From assembly GCA_016930435.1 (NCBI GenBank), contig JAFGGQ010000070.1, positions 1 through 27,583 of the forward strand: 27,583 nt of DNA, read 5' to 3'. The notes under the pieces are model-generated. The model worked only from the letters and a program-made list of their open reading frames with translations. It had not been told where the DNA came from and did no database searches. A program made the translations under genes and the position numbers. Shown here one piece after another: positions 16,869-23,702 of the stretch (positions within the stretch are counted from its first letter, which is position 1; every line of letters starts with the position of its first letter). The stretch is from a bacterium (GTDB lineage: Bacteria; UBP14; UBA6098; JAFGQG01).

Positions 16869-16875
16869 TTTTCAG

Positions 16876-17643
16876 ATGAAAAAAAAGGTTGTTTTAGTAA
16901 TTGGGTTATTAATATTAAGCTTTGCCCTGTTGAACGCGGGGGGCATGACCCTGGATAATTTCCATCTCTTCCAGGGGCACACCCGTGATGCTTCAGTAAT
17001 TACCTCTCCCTATATTGAAGGTGGATTGATCTTTGACAGTTATGAATATTTGAATATGTTTGAAATAGGTGTACTGGGGGCTTATCCGATAACAAGCAAA
17101 ATCGAGGTAGGTGGCGGATTTGGTTTCATTAACTGGAGTCCGGAAAATGGCGATGGCGAATCCGGGCTCTCGGATCTTATGGTTACCGGCAAATATAACA
17201 TTATGGACGCTAATCCTAAAGTTTCCGCTGGTGCTTACATCACATTGCCCATCGGCGAGGAAAAGATCGGTCAGGGCCATTTGAACTTTGGCGCTTTTGG
17301 AGCGCTCCGTTACGCTCTATCTGCCGGTCCGGTGCTTTGCGGATCACTGGGACTGGATTTCTTCGAGTCGGTAACTTATGAAATCGTGGACTGGGAATTA
17401 GAGGAAAAAACGGAGTACGAAACCAACATCATCCTCGGTGCAGGCGGGATATTCCCCATTAATAAGCAACTGAGCATTATTAGCGAGTTCAATCTCTGGA
17501 CCGAAGGAGAATATATACTCCTGTCAGGCGGCGTGGATTATCTCCTTAATATGGGAGGTCATCTCAGAGGGATGCTGGGTCTCGGATTGGACGACGGCGC
17601 ACCTGATTTCCGATTTGCAGGGTCCTTTTTGTTTCCCTTTTAA
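16876..17643 (+). CDS. Putative outer-membrane beta-barrel protein
   Basis: Protein of 255 residues; no named family recognised with confidence. A classical signal peptide (about 1-21: MKKK, hydrophobic VLVIGLLILSFALL, then NAGG) is followed by glycine-rich alternating strands (for example KIEVGGGFGFINW, GAYITLPIG, NFGAFGALRYALS) consistent with an 8-12-strand barrel, and a C-terminal phenylalanine (GSFLFPF). The near-perfect SD (TAAGGAGGTT) and long leader suggest strong, regulated expression, as for an abundant small outer-membrane protein. It is the only sizeable plus-strand protein gene in the window, transcribed away from htrA and toward pnp. Divergence from an envelope-stress-type protease may reflect shared control, which is inference. 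A transporter-like barrel is an alternative description; ligand or substrate is unknown. Confidence 0.8.
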   Translation: MKKKVVLVIGLLILSFALLNAGGMTLDNFHLFQGHTRDASVITSPYIEGGLIFDSYEYLNMFEIGVLGAYPITSKIEVGGGFGFINWSPENGDGESGLSDLMVTGKYNIMDANPKVSAGAYITLPIGEEKIGQGHLNFGAFGALRYALSAGPVLCGSLGLDFFESVTYEIVDWELEEKTEYETNIILGAGGIFPINKQLSIISEFNLWTEGEYILLSGGVDYLLNMGGHLRGMLGLGLDDGAPDFRFAGSFLFPF

Positions 17644-17661
17644 TTCAAGACATTGGGAATA

Positions 17662-17706
17662 AGCTAAATTTAGATTGAATTAATGAATTATATCTCTAAA
17701 TTTGCT
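17662..17706. terminator. AT-rich hairpin between convergent genes
   Basis: Nearly complementary arms AGCTAAATTTAGA (17662-17674) and TCTAAATTTGCT (17695-17706), with one bulged base and a 20-nt AT-rich loop, lie between the barrel gene and pnp and overlap the pnp stop. This could serve as a weak bidirectional end for both convergent transcripts. No strong GC stem or long T run is present. Confidence 0.3.
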
Positions 17707-19783
17707 AGTCATTATTAAGCAGGACTTTTCTGCTCAACCGGATTTTGCCATTGTCATCTATACCGATGACTTTGACCCTGACCACATCACCCAGTTTAAA
17801 GACGCTCTCCACGGATGGGGTCCGTTTGTGATCAATCTCGGAAATATGCAATAGTCCTTCGAAACCGGGTAATACTTCGATAAACGCACCAAAGTTTGTA
17901 ATTCCTTTTACTACCCCTTCATATATAGCGTTCAACTCGGGTTCGTCGGTATTTGCTTTTACCAGCTTTACGGCTTCTTCCATACCCTCCATGGTTTTGG
18001 AGAAGATCATCACGGTACCGTCATCTTCCACGGCAATGGTTGCTCCGGTGCAATCCTGAATAGAGCGTATGATCTTGCCACCGGGCCCGATCAGGGCGCC
18101 GATCCGTTCCGGGTTAATCTTCAGGGTTTGAATCCTTGGGGCATAGGCGGAGATATTAGCCCGGGGTTTATCGATAACCTGGTTCATAATATCCAATATT
18201 TTCAATCGGCCTTCTTTAGCTTGGTATAGGGCTTTTTTGAGGATATCGAAATCCAAACCGGTGATCTTAATATCCATCTGGAAGGCGGTGATCCCACTTT
18301 GGGTACCGGCAACCTTAAAATCCATATCACCGTTATGGTCCTCGTCGCCAAGTATATCGGTTAGGATAGCCACCTGGTCATTTTCTTTCATGAGTCCCAT
18401 TGCCACTCCGGCAACGGCGGTTTTAATCGGCACTGCCGCATCCATGAGGGCGAGACTTCCGGCGCAAACTGAAGCCATAGAGGAGGAGCCATTGGATTCC
18501 AGGATATCAGAGACAAGCCGAATTGTATAGGGGAAGGATTCATCCTTGGGCATCACTTGCTGGAGGGCTTTCTCAGCCAGTACGCCATGTCCGATTTCGC
18601 GGCGGCCTGGCCCCCGGGAAGGCTTGACCTCGCCCACACTGAAGGATGGAAAATTATAATGAAGCATAAAGGTCTTCCAGGATTCCCCCTCCAGATCCTC
18701 GATCTTTTTCTCGTCCAGTTTGGTACCAAGGGTAAGGACCATCAGGGACTGGGTTTCCCCGCGGGTGAATAATGCCGAGCCATGGGTACGGGGAAGAAAG
18801 CTCACTTCGCATGAAATGGAGCGGACTTCATCGAATTCACGGCCATCTATACGCTTATGGTTTTCGAAAACCATCTTCCGCATAAGCTTTCCTTCAAGCT
18901 TATGAAAGGCATTTGAGATCAGGTTTTCGCTATCCGGGTATTCATCTGAAAGCTTTTCAACCAAGCCCTTATATATATCATTGAGTGCTGATTGACGGGC
19001 TTTTTTGGAGGGGATGCCGAAGGCATCCAAAATTTTCCCGGAGGCGTATTCTTCGGTTTTAATGATGATCTCTTCAGGAACAATCAGGGGTTCATATTCC
19101 ATAATCTTAACGCCTTTTTGAGCAAGCAGTTCCTTTTGCTTCTCAACCAGCTGATCCAGGTACGGCAAGGCGAATTTCAGGGCGCCCAGCATGGTTTCTT
19201 CATCAACCTCCCAGGCCTCCCCCTCGACCATTATAATATCAGTTCCAGTCCCAGCTAAAACAATGTCGATATCGGAGGTTTCCCTTTCATTAAGTGTTGG
19301 ATTTATAATATAATTACCGCCGATTCGCCCGATCCGTACTCCGGCAATGGGCCCCTTAAAAGGGATACCAGCCAGGGAAAGGGCAGCTGATGTTCCGGTA
19401 ATCCCCAGAATCTCAGGATCATTCTCCTGATCATAGGAGATCACCGTAATAGTGATCTGCACCTCGTTCATAAAATCATCCGGGAAGAGTGGCCGAATGG
19501 ACCGGTCGGTTATCCGGGCTGATATTATCTCTTTTGTTTGCGGGCGGCCTTCCCGTTTAAAAAAACCACCCGGGATCTTTCCCGCAGCATAAGCCTTCTC
19601 CTGATAATCAACCATTAAAGGAAAAAACCCATAATCCAGCTTAGCCTCTTTGCTTACGCAAGCAGTTACCAAAACAATGGTATCACCATAACGGACGATT
19701 ACCGAGCCGTCTGCCTGCCTGGCAACTTTACCTTCTTCAATCGAATATGACCGGTTTCCCAGTTCAAAACTAACATTAGCCAT
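17705..19783 (-). CDS. pnp: Polyribonucleotide nucleotidyltransferase (PNPase)
   Basis: 3'-5' phosphorolytic exoribonuclease of 692 residues acting in mRNA decay, as a trimer in the cytoplasm. Two RNase PH domains (about 10-215 and 310-540) flank an all-helical linker. The second carries the catalytic block LGDEDHNGDMDFKVAGT. A KH domain (about 553-612, with IGALIGPGGKIIRSIQ) and an S1 domain (about 620-690, with GVVKGITNFGAFIEVLPGF) follow. The length is normal for the family. ATG at 19783 is preceded by SD GGAGG. It is the last gene of the cluster, 48 nt after rpsO, the usual rpsO-pnp pairing. The short intergenic piece could form only a 4-bp hairpin with one G-U pair (GGCC/GGTC), so RNase III-type autoregulation as in E. 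coli is not evident. Confidence 0.98.
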   Translation of the reverse strand: MANVSFELGNRSYSIEEGKVARQADGSVIVRYGDTIVLVTACVSKEAKLDYGFFPLMVDYQEKAYAAGKIPGGFFKREGRPQTKEIISARITDRSIRPLFPDDFMNEVQITITVISYDQENDPEILGITGTSAALSLAGIPFKGPIAGVRIGRIGGNYIINPTLNERETSDIDIVLAGTGTDIIMVEGEAWEVDEETMLGALKFALPYLDQLVEKQKELLAQKGVKIMEYEPLIVPEEIIIKTEEYASGKILDAFGIPSKKARQSALNDIYKGLVEKLSDEYPDSENLISNAFHKLEGKLMRKMVFENHKRIDGREFDEVRSISCEVSFLPRTHGSALFTRGETQSLMVLTLGTKLDEKKIEDLEGESWKTFMLHYNFPSFSVGEVKPSRGPGRREIGHGVLAEKALQQVMPKDESFPYTIRLVSDILESNGSSSMASVCAGSLALMDAAVPIKTAVAGVAMGLMKENDQVAILTDILGDEDHNGDMDFKVAGTQSGITAFQMDIKITGLDFDILKKALYQAKEGRLKILDIMNQVIDKPRANISAYAPRIQTLKINPERIGALIGPGGKIIRSIQDCTGATIAVEDDGTVMIFSKTMEGMEEAVKLVKANTDEPELNAIYEGVVKGITNFGAFIEVLPGFEGLLHISEIDHKRTPSVESVFKLGDVVRVKVIGIDDNGKIRLSRKVLLNND

Positions 19784-19831
19784 CTATCCTCCAAATGATT
19801 CTAATACGACCATCAAGGCCAGTATTATATT

Positions 19832-20101
19832 CTACTTTCTTATCCCTAATCTGCCTATAGTCTCCAGATAGAGATTATAATTTTTTTCTTTTAGATATTT
19901 AATTAACCGTTTTCTTCTCCCGATCAACCTTAATAAACCTCTTTTGGAATTATTATCGTGTTTATGGGCTTTAAAATGCTCGGTAAGATAATTTATGCGG
20001 TCCGTCAATAAGGCAATTTGAACCTCCGTGGATCCACAATCCTTTTCATGGTGTTGAAATCCCTCAATGATTTCCGCTTTTCTTTCACTACTCTGTGCCA
20101 A
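19832..20101 (-). CDS. rpsO: 30S ribosomal protein S15
   Basis: Primary 16S rRNA-binding protein of 89 residues, the standard length. Family blocks include EKDCGSTEVQIALLTDRI, then NYLTEHFK, KHDNNSKRGLLRLIGRRKR and the C-terminal LGIRK. The start codon is TTG at 20101, preceded by an excellent SD (AAAGGAGGT, about 6 nt away); no ATG or GTG fits, and the alignment with the family begins here. A rare start with a strong SD may set protein dose. It follows ribF by 24 nt. No pseudoknot-like autoregulatory leader was apparent to me by eye. Confidence 0.97.
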   Translation of the reverse strand: MAQSSERKAEIIEGFQHHEKDCGSTEVQIALLTDRINYLTEHFKAHKHDNNSKRGLLRLIGRRKRLIKYLKEKNYNLYLETIGRLGIRK

Positions 20102-20125
20102 ATTAATTACCTCCTTTGGTCATAA

Positions 20126-21067
20126 TTATTGTAAATCCAAATCAACGATTAAATTCAGGGCCCTTTCTTTATCCCGGTCTATTTGTTTAACTAACTCCCC
20201 GGTAGAATCAAAATACATATCTTCCCTTATTCTCTTGTAAATTTCCAATCGCAATTTTGCTGGCTGTATTTCCCTATCCAGTTCCAAAAAATGTATTTCT
20301 CCGTGTCGATCAACCTTGCCCATTGTGGGGCTCTCTCCGATATACATCATGCCATAGAACCTCTTGCCATCGAGCAGGGAGGATATCAGGTAAACGCCAT
20401 CACCTGGAATTGCTTTTTTATAATCCAGGTTAAAATTAATAGTCGGATACCCCAGTTTCCTTCCGATTTTCCGGCCCGGTTGTACCTTTTCAGTTAAAGT
20501 ATAGGGATAACCTAACATTTGATTTACGATTTCCATCTCTCCTTCTTCAATTAAATTCCGGATTCGGCTACTTTTTATAGGTTTCTGATCATGGATCAGT
20601 GTATCCACTATTGTAACCTTAAAACCGAACTGTATGCCCAGAGTTTCAATCCCAGCCGGGTTGCCCCGGGCATCTTTTCCAAAATTATGGTCCTTGCCCA
20701 GTACGACCTCCCGGGCATTGAAAAGCTGGACCAGGTACCGTTCAATAAAATCAGTGTAGCTCAAATTAGCAAAATTTTGATTGAAGGCAAGGAAAATCAA
20801 GTAATCCAGTGCAAATTTATGGTTAATACGCCGTATTTTCTCAAATTTAGTGGTCAACAATTGGGTGTATTTTGAATCGCTAAAATAAGCCTTTGGGATA
20901 GGGTCAAAACTAATCAGAGCGCTTTCTAATCCCTGGTCTTTAGCATGGCCTATTACCGTATTTATGATCAGTTCATGGCCACGATGAAGGCCATCAAAGC
21001 CTCCCACTGCAAAAACCATAGGAGGAAAACGGAAATCCCCGGGGTCATTTATGTCAATGATCTTCAT
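20126..21067 (-). CDS. ribF: Bifunctional riboflavin kinase / FAD synthetase
   Basis: Converts riboflavin to FMN and FMN to FAD with ATP; 313 residues, normal for the family. The N-terminal nucleotidyltransferase domain has the motif GGFDGLHRGH (22-31) and SSRIRNLIEEG near its end. The C-terminal flavokinase domain has GRKLGYPTINF (about 200-212) and GDGVYLI. Its ATG overlaps the truB stop (ATGA), so the two are likely translationally coupled. The truB-ribF-rpsO order is widespread in bacteria. No flavin riboswitch precedes it, as expected inside a long operon. Confidence 0.97.
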   Translation of the reverse strand: MKIIDINDPGDFRFPPMVFAVGGFDGLHRGHELIINTVIGHAKDQGLESALISFDPIPKAYFSDSKYTQLLTTKFEKIRRINHKFALDYLIFLAFNQNFANLSYTDFIERYLVQLFNAREVVLGKDHNFGKDARGNPAGIETLGIQFGFKVTIVDTLIHDQKPIKSSRIRNLIEEGEMEIVNQMLGYPYTLTEKVQPGRKIGRKLGYPTINFNLDYKKAIPGDGVYLISSLLDGKRFYGMMYIGESPTMGKVDRHGEIHFLELDREIQPAKLRLEIYKRIREDMYFDSTGELVKQIDRDKERALNLIVDLDLQ

Positions 21068-22002
21068 ACCTGAACTGATTGAGGGTGAAAAACTCTAATA
21101 TATTCGAAACTCTGGGATTCAGAACCGTTCTCCAGGTCGGTTTGGATACTTTTTACTACTGCTTGAACGTAACCTCCGGAAGATTTCAAGAGGACTACCT
21201 GACCGGGTGGGAAATGTATCTCTTCCATGAAAAAAAAGGTTTTACAGGGTATCCCATTCATAACCAATGGGGAATATTCATCCTTTAATGTAAGGGAGGG
21301 CAAAAAGGCTAACGCATCCTCGATACTGATTATCAGGCTTTCCAAATCTTGTTTTTCGAGGAATTCTTCCAATTCTTTAAGGTTAATGGACTGATCCAGA
21401 CTGAACTTTCCATTTCTGGTTCTCACCAGGCGGTCCAGGTAAGCCCCCATTCCCAGTTTTTTCCCGATATCGCTGACCAGGCTGCGCACGTAGGTGCCCT
21501 TGGAACAGACCACTTTGAAATCAATTGTCCGGTCTGTTGCCCGGTCGGCATATAGTTCCTTTATAACAACTGTTCTTGGGGATAGCCTTGGCGAAAGCCC
21601 CTTCCGAACAAGTTTATAAGAGGGTTGGCCATTGACCTTTACCGCTGAATAAATGGGAGGCGCCTGTTCGATTGGGCCATGAAAAGAACTAATAATGTCA
21701 TCGATCTCCTGTTGTTTCAGACTTTTTAGGGGGTATCTCTGAATGACCTTGCCCTCACGGTCCATAGTATCGCGTTCTTCCCCCAGCACCATAGTGCCGA
21801 TATATTCCTTATCCTGTTCGATCAGAAAGGGAACCAGCTTGGTAGCATCTCCCAACAAGATAGGAAGGAGACCTTCCGCCTGGGGATCCAGAGTTCCAAG
21901 ATGTCCTACCTTCCGATACCCGGTTCGCTTTTTTATATAATCGGTGATCTGAAAAGAGGTCACCGATCTATGCTTATTTATTAACAGTACGCCACTCTTC
22001 AT
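21064..22002 (-). CDS. truB: tRNA pseudouridine(55) synthase
   Basis: Makes pseudouridine 55 in the T loop of tRNAs; 312 residues. The N-terminal blocks GVLLINKHRSVTSF and GHLGTLDPQAEG contain the catalytic aspartate D39. Further blocks are PPIYSAVKVNGQPSYKLVRKG and CSKGTYVRSLVSDIG. A C-terminal PUA-like region (about 225-312) completes the fold. The ATG lies 29 nt inside the end of nrnA in another frame. SD is weak (GAAAG), which fits coupling to nrnA translation. Confidence 0.97.
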   Translation of the reverse strand: MKSGVLLINKHRSVTSFQITDYIKKRTGYRKVGHLGTLDPQAEGLLPILLGDATKLVPFLIEQDKEYIGTMVLGEERDTMDREGKVIQRYPLKSLKQQEIDDIISSFHGPIEQAPPIYSAVKVNGQPSYKLVRKGLSPRLSPRTVVIKELYADRATDRTIDFKVVCSKGTYVRSLVSDIGKKLGMGAYLDRLVRTRNGKFSLDQSINLKELEEFLEKQDLESLIISIEDALAFLPSLTLKDEYSPLVMNGIPCKTFFFMEEIHFPPGQVVLLKSSGGYVQAVVKSIQTDLENGSESQSFEYIRVFHPQSVQV

Positions 22003-22969
22003 TTTGTGCTTTCAATACATTGATTATTTTCTGCAGGATTGTCTGCTGGGAGTTTTCCAGGGTATCATAAAACGTACATCCCGCTGCATTATGATGCCCC
22101 CCTCCCCCAAATTCGGCGCAAATATGCGCAACGTCAACGAATCCATTGGAACGCATGGAGATACGGATATGCTCTCTCTGCACTTCTTTAAATAGCACCC
22201 CTACCTTTACCCCTTTAACCTTAAGTGTGAAATCAACAATCCCTTCGGTTTCGGAAAAAGATGAACTGGAACGCAATACAGACCGATTATCCATCACCAT
22301 GAATAAGATTTGATCATCCATGTAAAACTGGAGGTTATTAAGGGCGATTCCCACATTTATAAGGTAATTTTTGGAATGATTTAGATAAACCTGAGAGGCT
22401 ATCCACCCTGGTGTTGCTCCTTTCTTGGTAAGAAAAGCCGCCTGTTCCAGTACCTCCGGGGTAGTATTACTGAACATGAATCCTCCAGTATCAGTGAGGA
22501 TAGCAGTATATAGATTGGTAGCAATAAGGGGAGTGAATTCTGCTCCCATTTCTTTCAATATCTGAAAAACCATCACTCCAACTGCAGGATAAGCAGGGTC
22601 AACCCAATTCAGATCGCCAAAATGTAAATTATCACCATGGTGATCGATATTCAGTATAAAGGCTTCCTGTGTGTTAAGATGATTGGCTACCTTATCGATC
22701 CTGTCAATAGAAGAGGTATCCAGCACTACGAACACTTCAGGGTCATTAACATTATCACTACAATAAGTCAGGTCCTTGATCAGAAAGGCGTATTTGGGGG
22801 GTACATTTTCACGCATTTGGATGTACACATTTTTCCCGAGTTGCTTTAAGAACATACCAAGGGCCATCAATGAGCCTATCGAATCGCCATCGGGGTCAGT
22901 ATGTGATGCCAGAACGAAGGAATTAGTCGTCTGAATCAGATTGATTATTTTCCACAGAATTTCCTTCAT
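21974..22969 (-). CDS. nrnA: DHH-family oligoribonuclease / pAp phosphatase (NrnA type)
   Basis: Degrades nano-RNAs and dephosphorylates 3'-phosphoadenosine 5'-phosphate in NrnA-type enzymes; 331 residues. The DHH domain shows HTDPDGDS (H23, D25, D27), VVLDTSS (D84) and the signature NIDHHGDN (D109-H110-H111). The DHHA1 domain near the C-terminus has FGGGGHHNAAGC. I chose the ATG at 22969 (SD AAGGA 5-6 nt upstream) rather than the TTG one codon earlier. The gene starts 47 nt inside rbfA and ends 29 nt inside truB, unusually long overlaps for a housekeeping cluster. Position between rbfA and truB is shared with many bacteria. Assignment to NrnA rather than another DHH phosphoesterase rests on this context and length. 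Confidence 0.93.
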   Translation of the reverse strand: MKEILWKIINLIQTTNSFVLASHTDPDGDSIGSLMALGMFLKQLGKNVYIQMRENVPPKYAFLIKDLTYCSDNVNDPEVFVVLDTSSIDRIDKVANHLNTQEAFILNIDHHGDNLHFGDLNWVDPAYPAVGVMVFQILKEMGAEFTPLIATNLYTAILTDTGGFMFSNTTPEVLEQAAFLTKKGATPGWIASQVYLNHSKNYLINVGIALNNLQFYMDDQILFMVMDNRSVLRSSSSFSETEGIVDFTLKVKGVKVGVLFKEVQREHIRISMRSNGFVDVAHICAEFGGGGHHNAAGCTFYDTLENSQQTILQKIINVLKAQNEEWRTVNK

Positions 22970-23312
22970 CAATATCCTTTAAGTTTTTCAATTTTTCTTC
23001 GATCCTGAACCCTTTATCCATAGATGAATCATATAAAAACCTTAGGTGAGGAGTATATCTGAGCACTGTTTTCTCCGCAAGTTGATGTTGAATAAAACTA
23101 ATTGCCCTGGTCAATACGATCTCCGTAGATTTTTTTTCAGAATCATTGCCCAGGACGGTATAAAATACCTTCGCAAATTTTGCATCGGGGCTGAGCTCTA
23201 CTCCGGTGAGTGAAACCAAACCCAATCTGGGGTCGGAAATATCCCCACTGAGTATATCACTGATGCTTTCCAACAACAGATGCTCCAATTTTCGTATCCT
23301 GGTCTTTGACAT
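22923..23312 (-). CDS. rbfA: 30S ribosome-binding factor A
   Basis: Small KH-fold factor for 16S rRNA maturation and cold adaptation; 129 residues. It begins with RIRKLEHLLLESISDIL and contains DPRLGLVSLTGVELSPDAKF and the Y-T-P-H-L-R-F-L-Y block, as RbfA proteins do. The final 20 residues are acidic and Asn/Ser/Asp-rich, likely disordered, and are the part overlapped by nrnA. It starts 5 nt after the DUF503 stop; a GGAG sits too far upstream to be a strong SD. Confidence 0.95.
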   Translation of the reverse strand: MSKTRIRKLEHLLLESISDILSGDISDPRLGLVSLTGVELSPDAKFAKVFYTVLGNDSEKKSTEIVLTRAISFIQHQLAEKTVLRYTPHLRFLYDSSMDKGFRIEEKLKNLKDIDEGNSVENNQSDSDD

Positions 23313-23317
23313 AATGT

Positions 23318-23599
23318 TTAATACATCTCCGTTTCATAGTCAATAATGCTGACTCTTTTCTCCATCTCGATAAATTTGCGCACGTTATTCAATACCTGAT
23401 CTACCCTTTTCCGGTCATTTGCGACGGTAACCATGGTCAATGTACTGCGTTGCCAAAGGTCATTGTGGTCAACTTCCGAGATGGAAACATTATATTTATT
23501 TCTGATCTTTGTTAAAAGGCTTTTTAATATCATTCGTTTTCCCTTCAGGGACAGCACCGAGGGGATATATAACTCCACGCTGCAAATGCCTATTTCCAT
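23318..23599 (-). CDS. DUF503 (YlxP-like) protein
   Basis: Protein of 93 residues of the DUF503 family. Typical features are the opening strand IGICSVELYIPSVLSLKGKR, then ILKSLLTKIRNKYNVSISEVD, and HNDLWQRSTLTMVTV. The family lies between infB and rbfA in many bacteria and is thought to aid ribosome maturation; its exact role is uncertain. A TATAAT lies 9 nt before the ATG and no SD is seen, unlike the neighbouring genes. It follows infB by 103 nt, the widest gap in the cluster. Confidence 0.93.
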   Translation of the reverse strand: MEIGICSVELYIPSVLSLKGKRMILKSLLTKIRNKYNVSISEVDHNDLWQRSTLTMVTVANDRKRVDQVLNNVRKFIEMEKRVSIIDYETEMY

Positions 23600-23608
23600 G
23601 GATTTTCT

Positions 23609-23614
23609 ATTATA
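23609..23614 (-). promoter_or_regulatory. TATAAT element just upstream of the DUF503 gene
   Basis: A perfect -10 hexamer lies 9 nt before the start codon, without a recognisable -35 at 16-18 nt. If used, transcription would begin at about the start codon, giving a leaderless mRNA, which would fit the missing SD. Confidence 0.3.
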
Positions 23615-23702
23615 TTTTCAGATAAGACCACTATCTTGCAGTATAAACCTTCACTATTCATAAACTGGATGAATATTACAGGGGATTAACCGGATAAAGG
23701 TT

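Larger units (their letters stand above)
16293..16875. other. Divergent regulatory region without a real gene
   Basis: This 583-nt AT-rich stretch separates htrA from the divergent barrel gene. It holds the htrA promoter and palindrome (16312-16344), a short dyad TTTCCG-TC-CGGAAA (16443-16456) and three SD-like sites before the true one. These are AGGAGG at 16661, AAGG at 16687 and AGGAGG at 16783, each followed by a tiny reading frame. It also holds an 11-bp hairpin followed by a T run. An 85-codon frame at 16339-16596 overlaps the htrA promoter, is low-complexity (Asn/Ser/Phe) and lacks an SD, so I do not call it. Confidence 0.6.

Noticed and set aside
19784-19831. RNase III-type autoregulatory hairpin between rpsO and pnp
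   Set aside because: Only a 4-bp stem with one G-U pair can be formed by eye; too weak to call.
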